Position numbers and translations under genes: made by a program. From Clostridia bacterium (GTDB taxonomy: Bacteria > Bacillota > Clostridia > Christensenellales > Aristaeellaceae), in assembly GCA_017469025.1 (NCBI GenBank), contig JAFUHD010000247.1, positions 1 through 38,546 of the forward strand: 38,546 nt of DNA, written 5' to 3'. Below, piece after piece: positions 8,716-17,386 of this stretch. How positions within the stretch are numbered: the first letter of the stretch is position 1; each line of letters begins with the position of its first letter. The notes beneath the pieces were generated by a model. The model was not told the origin of the DNA. It searched no databases and saw only the letters and a list, made by a program, of their open reading frames with translations.

Positions 8716-10307
8716 AAACCGGACGAAAGTACGGGGTGTTCCTTCTGCTGATGCTTGCTCTGCTGTTTGTTCTGAGCGGATGTACCAACCGGCAGGGGCA
8801 GTTGGACGAAACACCGGAGCCCATCGTTTACATGACACCTACGCCGCAGCCGGTGCTTTCGGAAAATGCGGCCGGTGTTCTGACGGGCATTGAAACCAGT
8901 CAGCTCGTGGTATCCATCATTTTTGAAGGATATGCAGATGACGAGGTGCTTCAGGCTATCTGTGAGGTACTGGATACTTACGATCTGGACGGACTGTTTT
9001 TTGTAGACGGCAATACGGCTTATGAATATCCGAATATGGTCTCGTATCTGGTTCAAGAGGGATACGAGATCGGAAATTCGGGCATGCGCCACCATGCAGC
9101 AGCAGACCGGAGCTCTGTCAGTTCAAACGTACATCAGTTTGAAAGAACACAGCAGCTGATGTACAGCGCCTGCGGTGTGTATCCCAAGTATGCATGTTTC
9201 AATGCAAGCTCATACACGCAGGCAGTTCTCCAGGCAGTTACAGCCAGCGGACTGTCCGGTGTTGTTAAGCCGGATATTTTTCTGAACCATGATAGTTTCG
9301 TGGAAAAGGAAGAAGTCGATACCTTTGTTGAAAGCCTTGTACGGGGCAGTATTATCTCCATTCATCTGGGAAATGCGTCCGGTACATATGAAGAGGCCAA
9401 CTCGGATCTGGTTGGACGTGTTTCGTTGGATCCAACGCCCAGTATTCTCGACGGAGAGGAAAAAGTCAACACGGTGGATCTTCACATCAGTGAAATCCTG
9501 ACCTGGCTGATTGAGTCTCTGACGCTGAACCATTATACTATTGTAACGCCGACAGAGCTTCAGGATGCAAGAGTTAATCTGGTCGGTTCTGAGATCGCGC
9601 TTCCGACCAATTATTCTGAGCGTCTGAATCTCATCAATTATTCGCTTCCAAGGACGGATATACCCCTGGGCGTCACTGTAACGCGGACTGCCACAGCGGG
9701 GGATTTCTATGACACGGTCTTTGTCGGCGATTCGATCATGGCCAACCTGATGAGCTATGTCAACTGGCGGCGGGAGCGTGACCAGCTTTTCTGGGACGGT
9801 GCCCAGTTCCTGGTGTCTTCCAAGCTGACACTGGAAAAGGCTCTGATCTCGGACGAAGGTGCACCGGTACTGCCGATGGTTGAAGAGAGGCGTATTCACA
9901 TAGAGGATGCGCTTAAAATTCTTGGTGCAAGGCGTGTGTATATCTGTCTGAGACCGGAGAACATCAGGGCATACTCTGAGGAGCGGTATCTGACCAATCT
10001 CAAAGTGCTGATATATCTGATCCGGCAGAAGAATCCGAACATTGATGTTGTCATTCTGTCCATTCCGCCTGTTATTTCGGCACGGAATGCGACCCCATCT
10101 AACTGGCAGGTCTTCAATTACAATCTGATGGTTTGCCGGATGTGTGCATCACACGGTATTACGTTCCTTGACATTGCCTATCCGCTGCGCAATGAAAAGG
10201 GAGCACTCAGGGATGATTACTGCCTGGATCCGGACAGCTATGGTTCGCATCTGAACGATGCCGGCTGCGAAGCACTGCTCAATTACATTAACGCCAATAT
10301 TCCGTAA
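8712..10307 (+). CDS. Lipoprotein: degenerate NodB domain fused to SGNH domain
   Basis: 531 residues from the ATG at 8712, chosen over an upstream in-frame codon because it overlaps the preceding stop (ATGA) and follows GGAAGGAA. Residues 1-24 form a lipoprotein signal with lipobox LSGC (Cys24). Residues about 65-290 resemble a NodB polysaccharide deacetylase, but the TFDDG motif is IFEGY (70-74) and the metal-binding His motif is replaced by GNSGMRHHAA (121-130). Residues about 330-531 form an SGNH/GDSL-like hydrolase: FVGDSIM holds Ser341 and the C-terminal GSHLNDAG holds His513. The usual Asp three residues before that His is Tyr; Asp508 is nearby. The protein probably acts on the polymer outside the membrane as a binding protein and perhaps an esterase. 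The deacetylase half is likely inactive. Confidence 0.8.
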   Translation: MKTGRKYGVFLLLMLALLFVLSGCTNRQGQLDETPEPIVYMTPTPQPVLSENAAGVLTGIETSQLVVSIIFEGYADDEVLQAICEVLDTYDLDGLFFVDGNTAYEYPNMVSYLVQEGYEIGNSGMRHHAAADRSSVSSNVHQFERTQQLMYSACGVYPKYACFNASSYTQAVLQAVTASGLSGVVKPDIFLNHDSFVEKEEVDTFVESLVRGSIISIHLGNASGTYEEANSDLVGRVSLDPTPSILDGEEKVNTVDLHISEILTWLIESLTLNHYTIVTPTELQDARVNLVGSEIALPTNYSERLNLINYSLPRTDIPLGVTVTRTATAGDFYDTVFVGDSIMANLMSYVNWRRERDQLFWDGAQFLVSSKLTLEKALISDEGAPVLPMVEERRIHIEDALKILGARRVYICLRPENIRAYSEERYLTNLKVLIYLIRQKNPNIDVVILSIPPVISARNATPSNWQVFNYNLMVCRMCASHGITFLDIAYPLRNEKGALRDDYCLDPDSYGSHLNDAGCEALLNYINANIP

Positions 10308-10355
10308 GAAACGGTTTTATCATGAATCACGAATCAGTGGAAAGGAGGGAAAGAA

Positions 10356-12275
10356 ATGCAGACAGACAATGGGACACAGAGCGAGGAGCGCAGAAAACTG
10401 AAAATCGGCTTTGAGCTTGCTGCACTGACTGTGGTTCTTTTCTTCCATATCTCATTCTTCGGACAGACGCTGAACGAAGAGAAAATCGTGGTAGATACAT
10501 TCCCATACAAGTATGTGGATGCATACGGCGATCATCTGCTGCATGCACCGGATGCCCAGGGATACCTTGAAACTCAGTACGGGCAGCAGCATTTTGCTGC
10601 CATAGCGTATCCGTCTATTGTGGCCAATCCCACCGGGGACCAGGTGAGTATTACGACCTTCAGGGTACAGATGGAGGCGCTGAGGCGTTCAGGCTACACT
10701 TCCATCATGCCGATTGATGCCGAAACATTTTATGAACTTGAAACGGGTCTGCCGGAAAAGGCGGTCATGATTCTTCTGCTGGATGTCCGTGATGAGAGCA
10801 TAGAGCAGGTAGAGGACATCCTGAACGAGGTCGGTTTTTCTGCTGTCGTCTGCAACTATGCAGATGAAATTGGTCCCGAGGGAATTATTTCCTCGGAGAC
10901 AGTTAAACGGCTGTCGGAAACTGGAAGAATCAGGATTGGCACGCGGGGGTACAGCAGGAGATACATCAATGTATTTGACCGCTACGGCAACTATCTTGGC
11001 AGTCTTGATGCGAATGAGTTTGATGAACTTGAGCAGTTCCTGGATGACGACTATGAATTTGCCGAGACAGACTATATCCGGGATTCAGACCGCATTCCGA
11101 CGGAGACTGAATCAGCCATGCGTCTGCGTATTTCAAACACCTACCAGAAAATCCGGGATGTGTATCAGGGTGTCCTGGGGGCACTGCCGCAGATGTTTGT
11201 ATTTACAGCGCCAAATACAGGTTCCTTTGGATATGTAGAACTTGCATCACGGATCAATGGAAACAATATCCGCCAGGACTATCCGATTAACTTTAACCGT
11301 CAGGGCACGGCACTTAACACGATTAACAGTTCGGCGTACGATCTGAGCTATATCTATGTATCAGGCAACCAATCGGTGAACCACCTTCTGATGAGGCTCT
11401 GGGATGATACGAGTGATGAGCTGAGTTTTGCCATTGGAAATGAATCTGAGGCCAACAAGTGGATGCTGGTTGATGGTGTGGCAGAATTCGGCAACACCAA
11501 CATCATTATGACAACAGAGCCTGACGGCAAGGCGACCATAGCCCTGCGCGGTCTGATGATAGATGACTGTGACCTGTCGGTACGAATGCTGGGCAGTGCG
11601 GCTGGCCGTCAGAGTGTTTACCTCAGAACCGACCGCAATACGAAGGCAGGTATTGAGATTTCAATTGAGGACGGTTCAATCTATATCCGGGAAGCTGGCC
11701 AGACACTGGAAACGTGGTTCCAGAGTGAACTGCCGTTCATGCAGTCAACCATATCCATAGAGGAAGAGGAACTGGCCAGCCGGATTGCATATACACAGGC
11801 TGTTCTGGCCAATGAATCCGATCCTGTCTTGCGCAACCAGGCTCAGGAAACGCTGAATCAGTTGAAGCGCATAAAGGTGCAGGGCATTTCTGACGGTGCG
11901 GAATCTGCTGCTGTACATTATTCATCTGCAACGAGAACGAACATCAATCTGCGGGTCAGACTGATCGGTAATTCACTGACGGTGTGGATCAATAACCGCC
12001 TGATCGTAAGTGAGCTTGAAGTTCGTTCAAGCGGCCGCGGCGTCGTGGCGCTTGGTGCGGGTGTTACAGACGGATCTTACAAGGCAACAGATCCTGTAGA
12101 TGTTACAGACGGTATTTTTGAGGGACTCGAGATTACACCGGTTAATTCTGACAGCTCGGTCTACTATACATATACCACGCGTATTGCCACGACAAGCAAG
12201 TCGCTGGCTGACAGGATTTCCGCTGGAGCATCTGCCCTGATTGACAAACTTCGGGTCAGACTGACATTCAAGTAA
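10356..12275 (+). CDS. Membrane-anchored NodB-like protein with lectin-like C-terminus
   Basis: 639 residues. One hydrophobic segment near residues 17-36 anchors the protein with the rest outside. Residues about 95-310 resemble the PgaB-type polysaccharide deacetylase layout (FRVQMEALRRSGYTSIMP, then LPEKAVMILLLD), but VMILLLDVRDE replaces the catalytic TFDDG stretch, so deacetylase activity is unlikely. Residues about 370-610 are beta-rich with paired blocks such as NLRVRLIGNSLTVWINN, like a concanavalin/LamG-type domain that would bind glycan. The ATG follows GGAGGG. The gene is 48 bases after its upstream neighbour in the same operon. The lectin-like call is from pattern, not from a recognised signature. 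Confidence 0.75.
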   Translation: MQTDNGTQSEERRKLKIGFELAALTVVLFFHISFFGQTLNEEKIVVDTFPYKYVDAYGDHLLHAPDAQGYLETQYGQQHFAAIAYPSIVANPTGDQVSITTFRVQMEALRRSGYTSIMPIDAETFYELETGLPEKAVMILLLDVRDESIEQVEDILNEVGFSAVVCNYADEIGPEGIISSETVKRLSETGRIRIGTRGYSRRYINVFDRYGNYLGSLDANEFDELEQFLDDDYEFAETDYIRDSDRIPTETESAMRLRISNTYQKIRDVYQGVLGALPQMFVFTAPNTGSFGYVELASRINGNNIRQDYPINFNRQGTALNTINSSAYDLSYIYVSGNQSVNHLLMRLWDDTSDELSFAIGNESEANKWMLVDGVAEFGNTNIIMTTEPDGKATIALRGLMIDDCDLSVRMLGSAAGRQSVYLRTDRNTKAGIEISIEDGSIYIREAGQTLETWFQSELPFMQSTISIEEEELASRIAYTQAVLANESDPVLRNQAQETLNQLKRIKVQGISDGAESAAVHYSSATRTNINLRVRLIGNSLTVWINNRLIVSELEVRSSGRGVVALGAGVTDGSYKATDPVDVTDGIFEGLEITPVNSDSSVYYTYTTRIATTSKSLADRISAGASALIDKLRVRLTFK

Positions 12276-12318
12276 CAGCACTGCTGTTTTTGTCGGAGAG
12301 AAGAAAGGAGGCAGGGAG

Positions 12319-14667
12319 TTGAGCAAAAAGAAGGCGTTGACACTTGCACTGCTGGTGTCGTTCTTCGTGTGCGCAATAGTCGCATTCATGATGCTCCGCT
12401 CCCGGCCGGCCAGCAGACAGGCCGGCACGGAGGCCAATACACGCGCACTTGTTTCGGTCGTGGACAACATGACAGCAGATGATCTGAATGATGCTCTTGC
12501 CCGTTTTCGTCTGGTGACTGAAGAAGATATCATCGGTATTTCGGAAACCATGCCGCGTTTTACCGGTGAACGTGTAAAGCTGGTCTTTACCGGAACCGGT
12601 TCTGCAGAGATGATGCAGGCGCTTGCAAATGTACTTGAAGAAAGGGAACTGTCCAGTTCATTCTTCTTTACTGAGAGCGAACTGAGAGGCAGCCAGAGAG
12701 CAATTGAGACGCTTCTCGGTCATGGAATTGAAATTGGTCTGCTCTATGACAATCAGGGCGGCAGTATGGCCGGGTCCAGCGGAGAAGAGCTGGTATCCAG
12801 TCTGTGTTCCCTGTCATTCTTGCTCAGAGCAGGTTATAACCTGATCCGCGTTCCCGTAATGAGCCGTGAAACACCCAGTGTAACGGCATTGCGTGCCGCG
12901 ACGGCCTGTGGTTTTTCAGAGGTTGTCGTAACACATTCGGAGATCAGCCTGGATGACTGTACGAGTGCAGATATTTCCCTGCGCCTTCTGCTTGGAGTTG
13001 ACCGCGGTGATATTGTCCGTGTTCATCTGGACGGCGGCAATCCTGAAAAGGTTGTAACGAATCTTACGGCACTTCTTGATGCACTTGCTTCGACCAATTC
13101 ACGTGTAAGAGCCCAGCAGCGTCTGGCCATCTGGACAACAGATTGGGGTCTTGCTTATCCGATCCGCCGTATTGATACGACAGAAGAAGGCGCAATTTTC
13201 TCGTTTGCAGGACTCGGCAATCGTGCTGAGCTTGACGATGTGTTAAAGACCCTTAAATCACTGAACGGAAAAGGTCTGTTCTATGTTACGCTGGACGAGG
13301 CCGTTCATAAAAAGGAGACGGTACGCGAGGTTCTGGCTGACGGACATGATCTGGGTATTTACGTTCCGGATATCGATTCACCGACTGCAGAAGAATATCT
13401 GACGGAAATGATCTCCTGTGATGATGAAATCCGGTTGCAATTCGGTTATAATAATGAATTGCCCGTATATGTACCATACGATCAGGAGTTCAACCTTCTG
13501 AAGGCTGCCTCAGCCGGCGGATTTTCACTGGCGACTGCGTATCTTTTCCCGGTTCGTCCCCAGGATACGCGGAAGGTGGATGATGAAGAGGAGATCATGA
13601 TGGACATCCTGTCCCGGTTTGACCGTACGGTTAACCGTGGTGAACTTGTTCATTTTGACCTCAACCAGTTTATTTACAGCAATGAAATGAGCGGAAAGCT
13701 GATTGAATGCTTTGCTCAGCAGCGCTGTGTGTATCCGCTGCATGGCTATCATGCCATGATCAATAACACGCCGAAACTCTGGCGTTATCCGCTGGATGAC
13801 AGTCTTGTTATTTCGAGTATCCGGAACAAGATCCGCCGCGGTCAGATGCGGACATCACTGATGGATGAGATGATTTCACATTACATCGGTTCACCGTGGC
13901 TCGCAAAAGAAGATACCATGATCGATTTTACAGATCAGGAGCTTCGTTCGATAGACAAGACCGGTATCATCAGGAACAATAATTCAGAAGTTTATCTGAC
14001 ATTTAATGATGCAGATATGGATGCCTTTATAACGCCACTGCTTCATGTACTCAAGAAGCACAATGCGAAGGCGACGTTCTTCGTCCGGACGGAAACCGCA
14101 GACTGGAACCCGAATCTGATGCGTGCAATTGCAGAGGAAGGACATGCTCTGGCTATACGTGCAGACGATACGTTTACCACGGTTTATACGATGGGCGCAC
14201 TGACAAGCAATGCGACAGATGATGTTATGCGCAACCGGGAAGTTGCTGTCCGTGCACTTCAGAATGAATTCAAGACAGCCTATGATACGCTTGTTAAAAT
14301 TGCAGGCGACATCAAATTGAGAGACGGTACGCCGGCTGTCACGACTTTCTTCCGTCCACCATATGATGAGATCAATCCGGTTGGCATGAATGCTGTATTT
14401 GACAGCGGATTTTCATGGTCTGTCGGCGGTGCATATCTCAATATTGAACCGGTAGAGCCGGATCCGCTGGATGAGGATGCGGAAAAATACTGGATATACA
14501 AGGAAAATCAGTTGTCTGAGATGATCGCGGCAACAAAGAGCGGTGCAATTCTGTCTATATCCTATATCATAGATGAAGATGTAGATCTGCCTGATCTCAT
14601 TGACCAGTATCTGAGCAGCATTGGCGGCGCACGTTTTGTACCGCTGACCAATGTTCTGGGACAATAA
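12319..14667 (+). CDS. Membrane-anchored protein with three degenerate NodB domains
   Basis: 782 residues. The start is TTG at 12319, with AAAGGAGG seven bases upstream; no ATG fits the position. A hydrophobic anchor spans residues 6-26. Three NodB-like units follow, each beginning with the strand that should carry TFDDG: KLVFTGTG (87-94), AIFSFAGLG (292-300) and VYLTFNDAD (558-566). Each continues with the usual helix and the FF(V/Y) strand (SSSFFFTES, GKGLFYVTL, KATFFVRTE). The third keeps FFRPPY (677-682), the arginine motif of the family, but lacks the HxxxH metal ligands. The C-terminal unit is clearly paralogous to that of the next gene. Probable role: extracellular glycan binding without hydrolysis. 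Confidence 0.82.
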   Translation: MSKKKALTLALLVSFFVCAIVAFMMLRSRPASRQAGTEANTRALVSVVDNMTADDLNDALARFRLVTEEDIIGISETMPRFTGERVKLVFTGTGSAEMMQALANVLEERELSSSFFFTESELRGSQRAIETLLGHGIEIGLLYDNQGGSMAGSSGEELVSSLCSLSFLLRAGYNLIRVPVMSRETPSVTALRAATACGFSEVVVTHSEISLDDCTSADISLRLLLGVDRGDIVRVHLDGGNPEKVVTNLTALLDALASTNSRVRAQQRLAIWTTDWGLAYPIRRIDTTEEGAIFSFAGLGNRAELDDVLKTLKSLNGKGLFYVTLDEAVHKKETVREVLADGHDLGIYVPDIDSPTAEEYLTEMISCDDEIRLQFGYNNELPVYVPYDQEFNLLKAASAGGFSLATAYLFPVRPQDTRKVDDEEEIMMDILSRFDRTVNRGELVHFDLNQFIYSNEMSGKLIECFAQQRCVYPLHGYHAMINNTPKLWRYPLDDSLVISSIRNKIRRGQMRTSLMDEMISHYIGSPWLAKEDTMIDFTDQELRSIDKTGIIRNNNSEVYLTFNDADMDAFITPLLHVLKKHNAKATFFVRTETADWNPNLMRAIAEEGHALAIRADDTFTTVYTMGALTSNATDDVMRNREVAVRALQNEFKTAYDTLVKIAGDIKLRDGTPAVTTFFRPPYDEINPVGMNAVFDSGFSWSVGGAYLNIEPVEPDPLDEDAEKYWIYKENQLSEMIAATKSGAILSISYIIDEDVDLPDLIDQYLSSIGGARFVPLTNVLGQ

Positions 14668-14670
14668 CTG

Positions 14671-14686
14671 CCCCGTATAAACGGGG
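14671..14686 (+). other. Intercistronic hairpin
   Basis: CCCCGT-ATAA-ACGGGG is a perfect 6-bp hairpin just upstream of the ribosome-binding site of the following gene. No T tract follows, so it is not a terminator. It may stabilise the downstream message. Confidence 0.6.
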
Positions 14687-14704
14687 AGAAAGGGGATAAA
14701 AGTT

Positions 14705-16483
14705 GTGAACGGACTGAAAAAGCAGCTGCGGGTGACTTTGCTTTTGTCTATTGTCTGTATCGCAGCGCTGACAGGCGGGTTTTACCTGCGTTCAAAGCGC
14801 GTGCCGACCACAAAACCGCTCCCTGTATCTGTCCCCTATCAGACGCAGAACGGTGTATCGTTGACACCGATTCCGGCTACCACAACACTGGTGGCGGGAG
14901 TCAATATTACTCCGGTTCCGACTTCTCTGGTCGCCAACCTTTCAAACGCACAGCAGGTGACGCTGTCATCTGTCACCGGAAATGCCAATGCAAAAGCAGT
15001 GAGTCTTGTGGAGGCAAACCAGAATCGTTCTGCGAATATTCTGTCCCATGTATATACCATACAAAAGGGCATTATGTTGACTTTCCAGGGGCTGGGAACT
15101 GCTGAAGAGCTGAGAAATGTTCTGAATGTACTCACTGAGACAGGAAGTGTCGGTACCTTCTTCGTCTCGATGGAAGATCTTGAAAAGAACGCGGATCTGG
15201 TTACTTACATTGCAAGCGCTGGCCAGGCGGTTGGACTTGCGGTAAATACCGGACGTTATCTGACTACGGAAGATTTGCTGTCTGCCATTATAGAGGCAGA
15301 AAACACACTTCGTACGAAAATTGGATTCAGCGGCAGGCTCTGTCTGCGGCAGCTGACCGGAAGCCCCTCTACCATGCTTCGTCTGGCTGCTTCAGCAGGC
15401 GGATATACTGTTCTTTCCCAGACCAGAACCATCGTGACGGATGCAACAGTATCATTGGGCTCTGCTAGTCAGATCTGCAGTTCAGTCATTGGAAACAGCA
15501 TGATCGGGCGGGGTGAAATCCTGCATTTTGAACTCGGACGCACTTCAAGTGATCTGCTGGTTTCAAATGTCGTGCGGCTGATCATGAACTCTTATACGAC
15601 CTTCCCTGCTCTTGGAATCTATGATATGATGACCAATACGCAGTATGCGTATGATTATCCGATTCCGGCATCTTCCGTTCTTTCTTCTGTCAAGGGCAAG
15701 ATCCGTGCCGGTCAGCTGACCGGTGATACAATGGCGGTCATTGAACGGCGCTATATCGGTATCGACTGGATGAAGTCCAAGGGATTCCTGCCAGGTTTTA
15801 CGGATGATGAAATCCGGCGGCTTGACCGGACGGGTGTTATCAAGAATGACCGGGATATGGTGTTCCTGACATTTGACGGATGGGGAACGGATGAACGTGT
15901 TGAGGCGCTTCTGGATGTACTGAAAAAGCACAGTGTCAAAGCTACGTTCTTTATCCGTACAGCGGATGCGGCACGTAATCCTAGCCTGCTTAGAGAGATT
16001 GGTCTTGCGGGCCATACGATTGGCAGCAACACGCATACCGGTTTCTCGCTGGCAAATTACAAGGCTAAAAATACCTTTACGGAACTGACCAGTGCGCAGA
16101 TCAAAGAGCTGCGCGAGGACCTGGTCAAGTCATACGATACTCTGGTTAATATTGTCGGTGATCTGTCAAGTGGCGGACGGCCGGTTCTGTCCACATTGTT
16201 CAGACCTTATCTGCTGGCTGCCAGCAAGAATGGTCTTGAAACCGTGTTCGGCTGTGGATTTACCTACAGCGTTTCCGGCTATTTCACCTTTGAGTATTCC
16301 GGTGTTAAAAGCGCGGAGAATTTTGTCAGCACGCTGAACATGAAGATCAAGAGTGGACAGATTTACATTTTCCATCTGGATGATATGCCTGAATTCATGC
16401 CTGGAGCACTCGATTCATATCTGACCAAGATGGAAGGCCAGCGTAAACAGTACCGCTTTGTCAGTCTGGCAGAAGTTCTGTAA
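14705..16483 (+). CDS. Membrane-anchored protein with two NodB-like domains
   Basis: 592 residues. The start is GTG at 14705, with AAAGGGG about nine bases upstream. A hydrophobic anchor covers residues 8-27 and a Pro/Thr/Val-rich linker runs to about 110. The first NodB-like unit begins IMLTFQGLGT (123-132). The second begins VFLTFDGWGT (386-395), followed by KATFFIRTA, GHTIGSNTHTGFSL (436-449) and LFRPYL (498-503). This second unit is closest to a true deacetylase: the first Asp of TFDDG is kept (Asp391), but the metal-binding second Asp is Gly and the HTxxH pair is Asn/Gly. Activity is doubtful. The preceding gene shares the whole arrangement from the RRGQM/RAGQL segment onward, indicating duplication inside the operon. 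Confidence 0.85.
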   Translation: MNGLKKQLRVTLLLSIVCIAALTGGFYLRSKRVPTTKPLPVSVPYQTQNGVSLTPIPATTTLVAGVNITPVPTSLVANLSNAQQVTLSSVTGNANAKAVSLVEANQNRSANILSHVYTIQKGIMLTFQGLGTAEELRNVLNVLTETGSVGTFFVSMEDLEKNADLVTYIASAGQAVGLAVNTGRYLTTEDLLSAIIEAENTLRTKIGFSGRLCLRQLTGSPSTMLRLAASAGGYTVLSQTRTIVTDATVSLGSASQICSSVIGNSMIGRGEILHFELGRTSSDLLVSNVVRLIMNSYTTFPALGIYDMMTNTQYAYDYPIPASSVLSSVKGKIRAGQLTGDTMAVIERRYIGIDWMKSKGFLPGFTDDEIRRLDRTGVIKNDRDMVFLTFDGWGTDERVEALLDVLKKHSVKATFFIRTADAARNPSLLREIGLAGHTIGSNTHTGFSLANYKAKNTFTELTSAQIKELREDLVKSYDTLVNIVGDLSSGGRPVLSTLFRPYLLAASKNGLETVFGCGFTYSVSGYFTFEYSGVKSAENFVSTLNMKIKSGQIYIFHLDDMPEFMPGALDSYLTKMEGQRKQYRFVSLAEVL

Positions 16484-16682
16484 TCCGGATTGTACTTGTA
16501 CTTGCCGGCATGCGGGGCGGGGAAATACACGCTGGAGCAGGCAGTGGTTTGCCGAAAATGTACAAGCTATAATTGCGTCATAAAAGGAGCTGGCCCAGCT
16601 CAAGCGCTGGTTTGTCAAATAATGACAATTGCGCTGGTTACAGGGCCGAAAGCCTAAATTGCGTCATAAAAGGAGGAGAACA
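16484..16682 (+). other. Longest gap within the operon: nested pairing and direct repeat
   Basis: No gene is supported in these 199 bases. CTTGTAC (16495-16501) can pair with GTACAAG (16560-16566), and inside it CGGCA (16506-16510) with TGCCG (16550-16554), giving a nested stem structure. The 19-base sequence AATTGCGTCATAAAAGGAG occurs twice, at 16571-16589 and 16657-16675; the second copy supplies the ribosome-binding site of the next gene. It matches no riboswitch class that I can recognise. Confidence 0.6.
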
Positions 16683-17375
16683 ATGGAGAAATTTCTGGCA
16701 TCGCTGCATATTACGATGCCTTCGGGGTTTACTCTTGTCCCTTCATTGCCGCATATATTTCTGATTTTTACGTTTATATTATGCAGTGTTATGATCATAT
16801 TCCTGGGCGTTCTTCTGAAGCGGGCAATTCCCTGTATTTATTTCGGTCTGTTCTGCGCATTCCTGTCCATGCAGAACGTTCTTCCGATTTTTGCCGGTGA
16901 AGCAATGTGGATTCCGGTTCTTATGATTCCAGGATGTATCAGTGGAATGCTGCTGTATGCGCTCATGTCATTTGTTCTGTGGCTGATTGATGTGGAAACG
17001 GGTGAAATGACGGATGGTGGCAAAAGGATTCTTGCCGGGCTGAGTGTCGGAACTGGTTCCATTCTTCTGGCCATGTTTTTGTATGTGATCTTTACGCATA
17101 ACTTCTTTATCATTTTTCTGATTTGTGCTACACTGGCAGTTCTCGGCTTTTTGAACCAGAATAAAATTATTGCCAATGGACACCGTTTTAAGGCTTATCC
17201 GGAACTGTATGATCTTAAGATAGATGAGTATGCCATGAAGACACAGAATGACTTTGACCAGATTCTGAGGAGTGGCAGCGGTGTTGCCGGAGAGGTACAG
17301 CGGACATCCAGGGATGACAAGCAGGCAGAAGAGGGCAAACGCAGACGTCTGTTCTCTCTGCCCTGGAAGCGTTAA
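16683..17375 (+). CDS. Multi-pass membrane protein of unknown function
   Basis: 230 residues from the ATG at 16683, which follows AAGGAGGAG by five bases; an earlier in-frame codon lacks such a site. About five hydrophobic segments are visible, near residues 24-44, 46-66, 76-100, 118-138 and 138-156. A soluble, charged C-terminal tail of about 70 residues ends in RRRLFSLPWKR and should be cytoplasmic. I do not recognise a family. Its position just ahead of the VTC and DUF4956 genes, with the stop two bases ahead of a possible VTC start, suggests that it belongs to that module. Confidence 0.8.
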   Translation: MEKFLASLHITMPSGFTLVPSLPHIFLIFTFILCSVMIIFLGVLLKRAIPCIYFGLFCAFLSMQNVLPIFAGEAMWIPVLMIPGCISGMLLYALMSFVLWLIDVETGEMTDGGKRILAGLSVGTGSILLAMFLYVIFTHNFFIIFLICATLAVLGFLNQNKIIANGHRFKAYPELYDLKIDEYAMKTQNDFDQILRSGSGVAGEVQRTSRDDKQAEEGKRRRLFSLPWKR

Positions 17376-17386
17376 TGGAGGCGGGC

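Noticed and set aside
16484-16682. c-di-GMP riboswitch
   Set aside because: Considered because the synthase has a PilZ domain, but the conserved core bases of known c-di-GMP classes I and II were not found; only unassigned pairing is reported.
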